Positions 33,399-45,900 of a stretch of 64,000 bases of DNA are shown piece after piece. Source of the stretch: Gymnopus androsaceus JB14. Taxonomy: Eukaryota > Basidiomycota > Agaricomycetes > Agaricales > Omphalotaceae. The notes beneath the pieces are model-generated. The model worked only from the letters and a program-made list of their open reading frames with translations, did no database searches and had not been told where the DNA came from. The position numbers and the translations under genes were made by a program. Location: NCBI GenBank assembly GCA_009733575.1, contig ML769561.1, positions 62,001-126,000 on the forward strand, read 5' to 3'. Numbering within the stretch: position 1 is the stretch's first letter; each line of letters opens with the position of its first letter.

Positions 33399-35357
33399 TC
33401 AAGTAGTTTCTTGAACAACGGTCATATAAACAGCTTCACTTCCAAATGGAGGTCCCTGGATGGCGCCCCGTCGAAGGTACTTCTTAGCTTTCTTCATGAC
33501 AGGAGAAGCCGACCTGCTCGCGACGTTTAGAGGCCTAACACTCTCCGGAACCGGGTGGACACTAGGCCCTCGGAAAGGAAGAGCATAGTTCTTCACATGC
33601 TCGAAAGAGCCATCGTGTTCCCCACATACCGTGTCCGAGTAAGCAGGAGTAAAAGGGAGAGGAGACGCCGGCGGCTGGGGCCAAGGTGCGTCGAAGATGG
33701 AGGATATGGTTGATTCTACATCGTCCGGAATAGTCTGAGGGACTTTAAGCTTCAGCGAAGGGTTCCACTGAGGTACATCTTCCACCGGAGTCCTTATCGG
33801 AGAGTTGTAAACTGAAGGTGGGGAGACAATGGGAGACTGTAGTCCAAGGGAATGAGCCGTAGGCGAGTGCAAGTACTGCATCGTAGCCGCAGAGAAGGCA
33901 TCGTCTTCAGGAGAAGAAGATCTTTCTTCACAGATAGGTTCTCGAACAGAGAATGTACGAGAAGTGGGAGAATTTAGACTCTCATCGTCGAATGTCTTCA
34001 GCGAAAGCGCTGGACGCTGCGACGAGCTCCCGGGCGACGTCGCAGCTGAGCGGAGAGTAGAGGTCGGAGAGCGAGTACGAGAAGGAGATGGCGACTTGGA
34101 CGATTGGCGTGTCGACGCCTTCATATCATACCAGCCCGAAACTATGTTTTCTGTAGGTTCGGCCATCATAGCACTACTGGGTTTCCTACTAAAAAGAAAT
34201 TTAAAATCAGAAACACCGTCTCAAAGGCACGTAAATCAACTTACTGTAAAGGAAGAACAGGCTTGCGAGGAAGACGGGGCTCTACCTCCCTGAACCGTTT
34301 CACCAACCCAGAAAGAAGCTCTGGAGAATGCCTAATAGCATCTCTGATGTCTTCACCCAATACAAGAGACAATCCAATATAGAGCCAAGAAATTGAAGAG
34401 ACGCTCCACCAAGCAAATTCGATAGAGGCGAGCTCCAAAGAGTCTGACTTGACTATAGCGATAACGGAAAAATCTTTGTGGACCGCTTCCCAGGATGGCC
34501 AATCAACGATGGGAGAGCGGATAAAAATCCCAAAGATTGTAATGATCATCATTACACCTCCAAAGATCATAATAGTCCACACACGACGAGAGAAATCTGG
34601 GAAAGACGACATGGTGTTGGCTGAAGCGTGTGCATCGAAGGACTTGAAATCCTTGAGAGAAATTATGGAAAGCCCGAGCTGGAAGTACGGGATCAGAAAT
34701 GATTAGGAATAAAGAACGACTCTAGACAGACTTACTGCAAAAAAAGAAAGCAACGATGCCGAGAATCATGGGTGGAATTAATAACAGGACCAGAGCTTGA
34801 TTAGCCGGGAAGGTAGCAGCGCTGCAGCCAAAGTTTTCTGTAATGTTGAATCTGTGGTCCTGGACGATAAAATCTGGATAGATGCTGGCGTGAATGACCA
34901 GTTCGCTGGAGGGCTAGAGACAACTTACGCAGGCACATGTATAGAATAGGCACAATGAAACAAAATACTCCGTTGAAAAGATATTCCAGTCGTTGTTCAG
35001 AGACTCCCTTCCGATCGTTGTGAACGCGCGCTAGCTTCGCGGATACACAAATGCATGCACCCGGGATGGCGAACCACGAATCCCAAAAGTACGTTGGTCA
35101 CTGTGAAAGAAGGCATGAGAACAATGTCATTTTCTTCAACATAGGGAAAGACCTACCAGAGGTCGCACCAGCGAGGAGTGTGTATATCGGTGTTGCCAGC
35201 CCAAACCAAGCTGTTGATTCCCTGAATGAGATTGCAAAGTAGAAGCCAAAGAACGAGAACGAGCTGCGAAAATTCGCTTCGAATCCGTGGACCGAGTGAG
35301 AAAGCACCAAGAAGAGACGACACAAAAGAACGAGATGCTAGGTAAAGCGACAAACAT
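33399..35357 (-). CDS. second STE3-type pheromone receptor
   Basis: The start at 35357 gives MFVALPSISFFCVVSS. After a frame change this continues SSLLGAFSLGPRIRSEFSQL, VLWLLLCNLIQGINSLVWAG, PRWCDL, AIPGACICVSAKLARVHNDR, FIVQDHRFNITENFGC, GLSIISLRDFKSF, then TM6-7 (WTIMIFGGVMMIITIFGIFI; SISWLYIGLSLVLGEDIRDA). A 256-codon Ser/Pro-rich tail ends at 33399. It is another B-locus receptor, of a different subtype from the one at 30.5-32.2 kb. Two single-base shifts, near 35310 (in VVSS/SSLL) and near 35075 (one extra G before FAIPG), break the reading. It could be a pseudogene or carry base errors. Confidence 0.8.
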
Positions 35358-36519
35358 GTTGTTGAGAACGAAAGGATTAGAAGTAATTGGATGGGAGAGG
35401 TAATATTTCCTCAATATCCTTCAGTGGAGAAAAACGGAAACGATGCAACTTCGTTATTATGGTCTGGAGAATACAAGGACTCCATGCCTTGAGACGAACG
35501 TCTGAAATTCTCATCTATAGCATATACAAGTTAGCAACTCTTTTCGAGAACAAAGGCGTTGTTAGATTACTTACGGTCCAAATTAGTGCAAAAAGGAGGG
35601 AAGGGTTGCTTGAGGACAAACTAGTGTCCATATTAGGCCTCATATACAATGTTGAGGTATGTTTATCCCAAATTGGGAAGTAGAATCAAAGATCTTCTTT
35701 CGGAACACAAGATGATGGCTGTTTAACGACATCGTCGATCGATGACAGACTCAATCCCAGTGTGTCCAAGTCTATTCGCCAACGAAAGATATACAAAAAA
35801 GGAAATTTGAAGAAATACCACAAATTGCAGCTGCCGCGCCGCACCACGCCGCCACCACGCCTTGTCCGCGTCCTTATGCAGGAAATGTTGCAAGAATCTA
35901 TCATCAGTGCTAGCCTAAGTGAATCTTAGTGCGTTTTTGCGGGTATATAGACTAGACCGTACCTCAATTTCAAGAGACATCCCAAGTTGGATAGTGAGCA
36001 AGCAGGCGAACACTGCGCTCTAAAGTACATTCCAGCGGTAGAATCAACTTGAAGTTACTTGCGTTTGGGAGTCTCGAATTATAGATTCCGCTCAGTGGGC
36101 CATTCTCTACTAGCTTTAACACCTATTGCTGGTCGAGTTTCCAAGGATTTCGTTCCATGACGTGAATCATGCATTATGAACTTGAGAGAATCATACGGAA
36201 GGTAGCAAGTGACCGAAATTGGTTATATTAGGCTCAAAGACGAGATGAAGAATCAGAAGATGGAGGTTGAACGTTAACGTTGAACGATGATTCGGATGAA
36301 GCCTGGCCTGTAATTGCCGGCGGCAGAAATTCTCGGACTGTTCCAACTTCCGACGGATCCTCTGATGTCGACAATGACCTCAGCTGGATACGATTTTTGT
36401 CAATGTGTATTGTGCTTTCAGCTTTACTCTGCTTCTCGTCTAGCTGCTAGAGTGCAGATACTCTTAGGCCGTAATTTAGAAGAAGCGACTATAGCTCACG
36501 CTGAAACTCCCAGTCCCTC
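35358..36519. other. intergenic, no gene seen
   Basis: Short frames on both strands have no recognisable content. It should hold promoter sequence of the receptor (minus) and of the serine hydrolase (plus). Confidence 0.45.
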
Positions 36520-38935
36520 ATGCATTTACTTGCTCGTTTGCTCATCACCGGTCTTGCAACAAATGCTGCTTTTGCAGCAGTTCAAGTGCCTTTTCTGGCA
36601 CCCGAATCAACCGTTAACCAGGATGTTCTATCCCCAGAAATTGACAACTTTATAGCAAAGATTCTCGCAGAATGGAATTCTCCTGGAGGCGTCGGAGTTG
36701 CAGTTGTGCAAAAGAACGAAGACGGGAGCTGGAATGTCGAGACGAAGGGATACGGAGTCGCAAAGGCAGATGGTAGTAATGTCACGGCGGATACTCTGTT
36801 CGCTATCGGGTCGAAATTCCAAGGTCGGCAGAATATGGTATCGCATTTAGAATATGCTATTTACGCTCTTCCAGTTATTCGACGTTATTGCCACAGGTCT
36901 AGTAATCTCAAACGAAAGCCTTTCACCTCGAATCTCCTGGGACACGAAGATCTCTTCCATTATTCCAGAGTGGGAAATGTCAGATCCTGTTGCATCCTCG
37001 GAGAGCACGATCATCGACTTAATGAGCCACCGTACTGGCTTGCCTCGCCATGATGAGGTATACTACGAAACGCAGAGCTTATCTTCTTTGGTTCGTTTCT
37101 GCACTTTATGGCTGCCATTCATACCTCACTGTTCTCGACCAGATATCGAAAATCAAGTATCTCAGGCCTTCCGCTGGATTTCGCGAGACTTGGCAATACA
37201 ACAACATCATGTACACCACTCTGTCATACATCCCGGAAGTGCTCTTGAAAGTCCCTTTTACTCGATATGTGAAGGAACATATTTTTGTTCCTTTAAACCT
37301 CACTTCGACCACTTACTCTGCCGATATTTTTGTTCCTTTAAACCTCACTTCGACCACTTACTCTGCCGATATTGCGGAAGAGAGTGGAAATCTTGCGAAC
37401 GGTTTTGAGAGGGAAGGTGTCAACAAGACAGAGAATGTCTTCGGAATGGGTACGCCAAGGGCACTGCCCTACTGGTCCCCTTGACGGGGGCGAAGATGGA
37501 AACAGTGAGAAAAAATTCAGGAAATCCAACCACGCGTCGAATTCATTCTGTCTTTGCAGTTATATCCGGTGCTGGTGGCGTAATCTCCAGTGCAAAAGAT
37601 GTGGTGTGTGCCAAAAATATGCTTGTGGCAACATCAGTTGATTTCCGTACAGGCGACATGGCTACAAACGCTTCTCTTGGAGGGCAAAAACCCGGCGAAA
37701 TAACTGAGCAGGTTATACCTTCCGCTGTGATCCAAAAAGTGGCTACTGGGGTTACCGTGATAGATGGCACAACGTGTGTGGTTCCTACGCCTATTACCAT
37801 TGATACTCAATAAAAATTCAATTCAGTCTCTATCCTGAGCTCGCACCCTGAGGTATATGGTGGGGCACAGATGGTTTCTTCATACCGTGGTCACAGTATG
37901 TGTCCGGTCTTGCTATTTTTGACCTCTTTTCACATCTTACTTAGATTTCATTCAGGTAAGTAATGCTAAATGCAATGATGGCATGAGTTCAATATCAGTT
38001 CTATCAGCATAGGTGGTGCAACGCCAGGTTCGAAGCTCTTTTCCGTAACGCTTCTGACGTGGTAATATATTTGGCCTAGGCTTCCGTACTCAAATCACTC
38101 GCTTTCCGTTCGACAACTTTGGTGTTGCTGTGTTAAGCAACGATAATTCCTACGGCTCCTTGTTCATGGAAGTGATCAAATGGCGCATTGTCGACCAAGT
38201 TTTAGGTTTGGAACCAGTAGACTGGAACTCCAGGTGCCGTTGAATACTTACCTCCGATAAACCAATTTTGACTCGAGAGGATATCAAAGGTACAAAAATC
38301 AAGCCATAAAGGCTTATGAGAAGGAGGTCCAAGAACTCGATTCCCCGCCCAGCTGATCCTACTCCGCCCTCTGTATCTTTCTCCTCTTTACAGGGAAGAT
38401 ATCATAACCCGGCTTACGGTATTCTGGATTTATGTGGTATACTGCCTTCGATAGGCTCGTCGGACTCAAGTTCAAGCTGCAAGGATTTCATAGAGGAACT
38501 TTCCATCCGACTTCCTGGAGCAATGAACGTCTCCGCACCCACGTTCTTTGCTCGAATGGACAAAGTTTGGACTACACACATTCGTTTCCAGCATTTCAAT
38601 GCAAATGTGTTCAATGCTTCGGGACTCTTAAGCCTAGTAAGCACATTCTAGTCCTCTGCGCCTTCCTTGTCGCTATTAGTATTACTGACGAACACCTCTG
38701 TACGTACAGCCTATCATCGAGCTCGGGGTCCATCGAACCGCAGGCGCAACAGTATTGGGTACACGATGCCTCTGCAGGAGATAATTTTGCTATCGAGTTC
38801 GCTCTTGATCCTGATGACAACAAGGTGGCTGGCTTTGGATTCACGGGAGGGTTTTGGGGTGCAGGTCCAGGTGTAGGAGGACCTGTAGGAGAGACGGTTC
38901 GAGAAAGAGCAGAAGTTTGGTATGAGCGAATTTGA
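36520..38935 (+). CDS. secreted beta-lactamase-like serine hydrolase, copy 1
   Basis: A signal peptide (MHLLARLLITGLATNAAFA) is followed by DNFIAKILAEWNSPGGVGVA and VVQKNEDGSWNVETKGYGVA of the class C beta-lactamase/PBP fold. After an intron, LFDVIATGLVISNESLSPRI and STIIDLMSHRTGLPRHDE follow, then SAGFRETWQYNNIMYTTLSY, and C-terminal FRTQITRFPFDNFGVAVLSN and GFGFTGGFWGAGPGVGGP. Fungal members are extracellular esterase/peptidase-like enzymes; substrate unknown. The SxxK motif (expected SNSK, as in copy 2) is lost by one extra A (TCGAAATTCC). Further one-base insertions sit at TGGTCCCC (37480) and CTTTGCAG (37552). A 45-bp in-frame tandem duplication is at 37281-37370. The gene is 1-2 exons short of certainty in its middle. 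Confidence 0.7.
37281..37370 (+). repeat. exact 45-bp in-frame tandem duplication
   Basis: The two units 37281-37325 and 37326-37370 are identical and each encodes IFVPLNLTSTTYSAD. Copy 2 of the gene has a single unit, so the duplication is recent and specific to copy 1. Confidence 0.9.
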
Positions 38936-39205
38936 AGAACGTTCGTTATTTGATACTTGGTTTAACAACGAGCTCCTACTACGAATGGACTGTTTTACAG
39001 ATGGTCTTCCTTCCCTCTACTTGTATCTGGAAAGTTCAATGATAATGCTTCGAAGGTATGCTGGTTCCTGCACAGAACGGAAAGCTTGTATGTAGAAGCT
39101 CGTTATAGCAACTCTGTTTTTACAATGACGATGCTCTGACCGCACTGCCTTTATCGTTCATTTAAATATACACCTTCAACGAGCCAGTCCCGCGTTGATC
39201 TCTCG

Positions 39206-41568
39206 ATGTACATTTCTCAGATCCTTATCATCATCATTGGCTTTTCAGCGCGCGCAACCCTCGCAGCTTTTCAGGCACCTTTCTTGGCACAAGAACCAAT
39301 TGTTAAACAGGATGCTCTATCCCCGGAGATTGACACTTTTATAGAAAAGATCCTGGCGGACTGGAACTCACCGGGCGGCGTCGGAGTTGCGGTCGTGCAA
39401 AAGAACGAAGATGAGAGCTGGAACGTCGAGACTAAGGGATATGGAGTTGCAAAGCAGATGGCAGTAAAGTCACGGCAGATACTCTGTTCTATATCGGGTC
39501 GAATTCCAAGGTCGGCGGAACATGGTATCGTGTTTCGAAACGCTGTTTACGCTCTTCCAGTTATTCGACGTTATTGCCACAGGTCTAGTAATCTCAAACG
39601 AGAGCCTTTCACCTCGAATCTCCTGGGATACGAAGATCTCTTCCATTATTCCAGAGTGGGAAATGTCAGATCCTATTGCATCCTCCGAGAGCACAGTTAT
39701 CGACCTCATGAGCCATCGCACTGGGTTGCCTCGGCATGACGGGTTATACTACCCCTGCGGATCGTCATTGGTTCGTTTCTGTACTCTTTCTAAGTCACGT
39801 CCCACTTATTCTGAGTAGATCTCGAAAATGAAGTATCTTAAACCTTCCGCTGGATTTCGCGAGACTTGGCAGTACAGCAATATCATGTACAACATTCTTT
39901 CGCTCATCCCAGAAGTCCTTTTGAAGACTCGTTTCACGCGATATGTGAAGGAACATATTTTCGTCCCTTTGAACCTCAACTCTACCACGTACTCGCCTGA
40001 TGTTGCACTCGAAAGCGGAAATCTCGCGAGCGGATTTGTAAGGGACGGGGTCAACAAGACAGAGGATCTTTTCGGAATGGGCACCCCAAGGGAAGTACCC
40101 TTCTGGCCATCTTCTGGAGGGGAGGATGGAAACAGTGAGAAGGAGTTCAGGAAATCTAACCACGCGTCGAACTCATTCTGTCTTGCAGTTGTATCCGGTG
40201 CTGGTGGGGTAATCTCCAGTGCGAAAGATGTGGTGCGTGTCAAAGATGCACTTGTGGTAACATCGGTCAATTCCCGTACAGGCGACATGGCTACAAACGC
40301 TTCTCCTGGAGGGAAAAAACCCGGCGAATAACGAGCAGGTAATACCTTCGGCCGTCATCCACAAAGTGGCTACGGGAGTTACTGTATCAGTGGGCACAGC
40401 GTGAGTGGTTACTATCCTCAACAGCCAGTACTCGATGAAGATTCAATTCAGTCCCTATCCCGAGCTTGCACCTGTGGTCTATGGTGGAGGACAGATGATA
40501 TCTTCATACCGTGGTCACAGTACGTGTCCAATCTTGGAATATTTCACCTATTTTCACATCCTACTCAGATTTCATTGAGGTAAACAATGCTAAATGCGAT
40601 AATGACTGAGCTCAAACCCACTTCTATCAGCATGGAGGTGTAACGCTAGGTTAGGAATATGGTTCTCCTCAGCCATTTCGTGCACTATTGATTCGTTTGG
40701 CGTAGGTTTCCGTACTCAAATCACTCGTTTTCCGTTCGACAACCTCGGCGTTGCAGTATTAAGTAACGACGATTCCTTCGGCTCCTTCCTTATGGATGCA
40801 ATTAAGTGGCGCATCGTCGATAAATTGATCGGTTTAGACATGGTGGATTGGAATTCTAGGTGCTTTCAATTCCAGAGTAAGAATTCTCCTGCATAGATTA
40901 TTGACGCGCGCGCTGGCTTGAAATAGGTACAGAACTAAAGTCCAAGAAGCTCATGAGCAAGAGATACAAAGCTCGGTTCCTCGACCAGTCAACCCTACTC
41001 CGCCATCTGTTTCCTTTTCCTCTTTGGAGGGGAAATATCACAATGCTGCATATGGCACCCTGCATTTATGTGGAGTACCTCCAATAGGCTCCTCGAGCTC
41101 AAGTTGCAGGGATTTGATTAATGAACTTCCTATTAGATTTCCTGGAGCAGTGAATGCTTCTGTGCCCACGTTCTTTACCCGATTGCCAGAGTCAGAGTTG
41201 GAGTTAACATTAACACATATGCGCTTCCAGCATTTTAGCGGAAATTTATTCAATGTCTCGTTTTTCGCAAGCCTAGTAAGCACGTTTAGTTTAACGTGTT
41301 CTTGTCTGAGCGATGCTTATCCGTGTATTTGCAGCCTCTCGTTGACTCCGAGTCGTTCCGGTTGAATGGAGCGGAAATTGCAAAGTACTGGGTATACCCT
41401 CCCTCTCCGGACACTAGCATTGTTATCGAGTTTACTCAGAGCTCTGATGAAAATACTATAGTCGGCTTCGGATTCACAGGTGATTTTTGGGGTGCGGGTG
41501 CGGGAGTAGAAGCGCCGGTAGGACAGACAGTTAAAGAGAGAGCAGAAGTTTGGTATGATCGAATTTGA
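39206..41568 (+). CDS. secreted beta-lactamase-like serine hydrolase, copy 2
   Basis: This is a tandem paralogue of the gene just upstream, with the same intron pattern. Signal peptide MYISQILIIIIGFSARATLA; catalytic SxxK reads IGSNSK at the end of its exon, before an intron at GTCGGC. LFDVIATGLVISNESLSPRI, STVIDLMSHRTGLPRHDG and SGAGGVISSAKDVV follow, and the C-terminal domain ends GFGFTGDFWGAGAGVEAPVG, TVKERAEVWYDRI. One base is missing upstream of the catalytic motif (AAGCAGATGG where copy 1 has AAGGCAGATGG), shifting the frame. Apart from that, more of this copy stays open than of copy 1. The GC-rich splice sites are typical for the window. Confidence 0.75.
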
Positions 41569-42927
41569 AGAAATGTTTGTTTCCTTCCCGCAGCTCATAG
41601 TGAGGAGAAGATCTCGTATATCTGTGTACGACACAGACTGCTTTTACATTGATGCCATTGAACGCTCAAATCTGGTCTCACCCACTGAACACTTACATTG
41701 GTGGAAGCACTTGTTTCAGTGGTGATCTGTATTAAGCAAGGTTCCTTTATCGTTAAAGGCGAGGATCCGCAATTGAGAGAATTTCGTACTCGTTTCTACT
41801 CCATCTATTTAACTTTGCACACGAGACTCTAAGAATGCCACATGCTCCCCAGTCGGTTCACCACCTCCTCCTTGTGAGGAATTCTGCAACTGCCTTTAGC
41901 TAGAACATCGTCCCTTCGGCCCATCCAGATTTCAGATTCAGTCTTGCAGAAATGACAGTTGTACCCTCTCTGTTGCTCCGTCCGAATACTAATAAACTTT
42001 CTTAGACTCATAAACTTCTAACTAATTTTCCTTGTTCTTTGCAATTTGGATTCTTCGGATTTATTTGGACCAGTTATATCCAAAATGAATCGAATTACAG
42101 CTATTTCCCAAAATGGAGACCGATTCGAAGATCTGTTAAAAACTCTCCAGAGTCGGTCAGGCCGGTGATCCTGCTGGAGAAAGGCACATGGTCTCTTGTA
42201 ATTTTCTGGACGATTGCCATCAAGGTGCACAGACATAAGCAGTTAATGATTGTTGTTGTTGGCGCCGTTACTTGTTGCTGCAGCGAAGGAATTAGCCTAA
42301 CCTTCTTCAGGGAGCAACGCAGACAATCAGGATAATGACGCAGCCAAAACAAGCACTGCACAATGGTAAGGAATGCAATCATTCGGCGACTAGGTCAGAA
42401 CGGATGCTCAAATCTCCCAACCTGAGGAAATGTCAGGAACCAGAAGCACGCACGCACGGCGACGGAGTCGAGGTCGCTAGGAATCGACGTGAAAGCCTTC
42501 CTTCGTACACGGTCACAGTCGAAGCGGGTGCAGGAACAGCACCAACTGAAAAGATTAAATGAGTTAATATTGAATATTACTCATTCCTGGCTTACCTCCA
42601 GCTACCCGGGGTAATACTGAATATAGCAGAAGAATCTTCACGAAAGACATGGAAGATTTAGATGGTGAGCGCGCGCGGCTCGTTGAGCAATGGCAAGGCT
42701 GTACTATGTACCTTGCGTTTTATCAGAATACCTACTAGTAAACTTCTCCAAGACTCACAAATTTCCAATGAGTTCTGCTTGTTTTTCTTGAGCGACTGAA
42801 TGGAATAGCAAAATGAATTGCTCGCTCCACGTCTGACTCTGAAAACGGTGTCCGGGGCAGTTGCAATGTCTTGAAGTTGAGTTGAGTCAACTTGACGCTG
42901 CTGCTAAGCGCTGAAGCCATCGATTGA
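41569..42927. other. intergenic, no gene seen
   Basis: I find no conserved frame on either strand. The 3' part (42600-42927) presumably carries the EFL1 promoter. Confidence 0.45.
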
Positions 42928-45900
42928 ATGGCGCTTATATTTTCACTTTCCTCTCAGAACCCTCAAAGACAACCCATCTCTTCGGCCACCATGTCTCATC
43001 CTCAGAACTCCCAAAGACAGCATATCCGTAATCTAACGACGCTCGGGCATGTGGATCATGGAAAGACTACCTTAATGGATTCGTTACTAGGTAATCCAAC
43101 GCTCGACCATGGAAAAACTACATTAATGGATTCATTATTAGCATCCAACAATATAATATCCTCACGTATGGCTGGAAAGATGCGGTATATGGATTCGAGG
43201 GAGGATGAGCAGGAGAGGGGGATTACGATGGAAGCTAGTGCTGTGGGACTTAAATTCCGGGTCGCAGGAAAAAATGGCGACACCGAACAATATATCCTGA
43301 ACATGATAGACACCCCGGGCCACGTCGATTTTTCTTCTCAAGTTTCTTCTGCTTCCCGTTTATGCGATGGTGCTCTAATCATCATCGATGTCGTGGAAGG
43401 TGTTTGTACGCAAACCATTTCAGTGTTGAAGCAGGCGTTTGAAGATCAGCTAGAGATGGTTCTAGTAATGAATAAAATGGACAGGTTGATTACCGAGCTG
43501 AGGTTGAGCCCGGAGGAGGCGCACGAGAGATTAAAGAGGGTCATAGAGGATGTTAACGCTGTTATGGGCGGATTGTGGGGCGGGAAAAGAATGAGAGAGG
43601 CTGATGCCGAGGCAACGACAGCGGGAGAGCAGGATGAGCAGGGATCTCTAGAGGAAGACTCTGACGAAGGCATATACTTCGACCCTTCAAAAGGAAACGT
43701 CATATTCTCAAGTGCAATCGACGGTTGGGGATTCAGACCTTCTCATTTCGCCAGGATATTTGCCAAGCGATTATTTCCGCATCTTGTCGAATCCGGTAAA
43801 CCAGAACACGAAGCCGAGTTGAGGAAGAAGGAAGAATCTTTGAAAAAGGTCATGTGGGGAGAGTGGTACTTTGATTCGAAGACAAAGAGGGTTATGCCAG
43901 GATCTAGTAAAGGGAAGAAACCGCTTTTCGTGCAAATCGTGTTGGATAATTTGTGGATGGTTTATGAGAGTGTGATTGTTAATCCGTAAGTGTCCATTTC
44001 GCGATCCATCTGTACTATACTAATCGTCTATCCCGTCCCTACGCAGAAATCCAGACAAGGTCCTCAAGATCATCTCTACACTATCATTGTCTATTCCTCA
44101 GAGGGAATTGCGCTCGATATCCAACCTCACTTCTACTACTACTACCGACAACACGTACGCGAAACACCTTCTCACCCTTATATTCTCCTCCTGGCTCCCC
44201 CTCTCAACATCCATCGTACAAGCAGTGATTGATATCGTACCCGAGCCGGGCGTAGCACAGGGGAGGAGGATGCAAGGGATACTGGGGCTGGGTGGGTTGG
44301 ATGACAGATCGAAGCCAAATTCCTCGATGACTCGGACTCGGAAGAGCCTGGAACACCTTTTCTCTGCGGATGCTTCCTTATACGCACCAGTTGCAGTGTA
44401 CGTGTCAAAAATGTTTGCTGTAAAAAGAGGGGAGTTGCCAGAGCACAAGGCAATGTCCAGAGTGACTGCGCGCGAGAGGACTGCTCGATCGGAGGCGACT
44501 CGTATTGCAAACACGAAGGCGAGTGAAGATGAGACGACGGCGGAGGCGAAAGAACAAGCTCAAGACTCGAAGGAGAAGGAGGGGACTGCGACTCCGACTT
44601 CCAAGGTGAACTCGGGCTTAGGCTCGGGTAAGAAAACAACACAAACGGATGATGATGCGGAAGAGGAAATCCTGCTCGGTTTCGCCCGAATCTATTCTGG
44701 AACGCTGAACGTGGAGGATACAGTTTACGTCGTGTTGCCGAGGTTTAATACGAGGTTACAAGGACAGGCGAAGGAGTCGGTGACCCGAAATGAAACTGGG
44801 ACAGGAAGCCAGGGATCGTACGAACGAATTGAGATACATCCATCGAACGTTCAGTATGTCCTCGGGCTCAACGACGCCAAGAAGAGAAATGAAGGTAGCG
44901 GGACCCCTCGGAAAATGGGCAAAAGCGTACGTGTACGCGCCTTATACTTGATGATGGGCAGAGAACTCGTCCCTGTGGAAAAGGTACAGGCAGGGGAGAT
45001 ATTTGCTGTTAGGTTGGGGTATGGGAGCGAGCGGCTTACGGGTGCGGGTGTGCTCGGCAGGGAAGGGGATAAGGATAAGAATTACGACGGCGAAGACGAA
45101 TTAGATGATGGGGTTGAAACTGGAGTTGGTGAAGCGGGAGATGAACAAGTGGAAGTGGAGGACACGTCGGAAGAGGAAATCCTTTGGAGCTGGAGAACTG
45201 GGTCGATTGTACGACCAGGGTCTGAGTCTCGACGTGCTAATGTTACCGGGGCTGAGGGTAAGATGGAGCCAAAGGAGGAAAAAGAATGGCTAATCAACCT
45301 TGGTCGAGTAAACCGCATTGTACGTCCGTCCCGCCTAAATCCTGCCCAAAAATCTAATGTTTTCTTGTCATCCTCCTTTCCTCTCCTTTCTATCACGCGC
45401 CATTCTTTTCTTTTAGGTAACCCCGATAGTCCGCGTCGCCCTCCTCCCCGTTCACCCAGGAGACCTCCCTGCCCTTCTTAAAGGTCTGAGGATATTGGAG
45501 CAGGCTGATCCTTGTGTGGACGTATTTCAGATGCCTGGGGGTGAATGGGTTATTGGTGGTGCGGGAGAGATGCATTTGGAGGTATGTGTATACGCACAGA
45601 GTAGTTTCTCTCTTTCGTTACGTTTGCTTACTATCCACATCTTCTTTTCAGAGATGCCTCAAGGACCTCCGCGAGCGCTACGCTCAAGTCGAGTTTCATG
45701 CGTCAAAGCCGATTGTGCCGTTTAGGGAGACTGCGGTGCGTTTCCCTCAGTCGGTGGCTCAGGGAGAAGCGTCGGGGAAGGGAAGTAGCACAGAAGGATC
45801 AGGACCTACGGCGACTCAGAGGCAGTTCCAAGTGTCGCAGTTTGGGTTTTCGGGTAGTGGAAGTGGGCCAATGGGTAAGTGGTTATGCTTTGCGTTGGAG

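Noticed and set aside
32168..36519. Pheromone precursor gene next to the receptors
   Set aside because: No short frame with a convincing CaaX terminus was found by eye; absence is not proven.
43091..43141. Simple duplication of the P-loop giving a two-loop GTPase
   Set aside because: Possible, but the GT...AG ends, 51-nt length and exact restoration of the family sequence on removal favour an intron; kept as the alternative in the finding.
44098..44642. Antisense frames of 138 and 154 codons within EFL1
   Set aside because: Shadows of the strongly conserved plus-strand GTPase frame.
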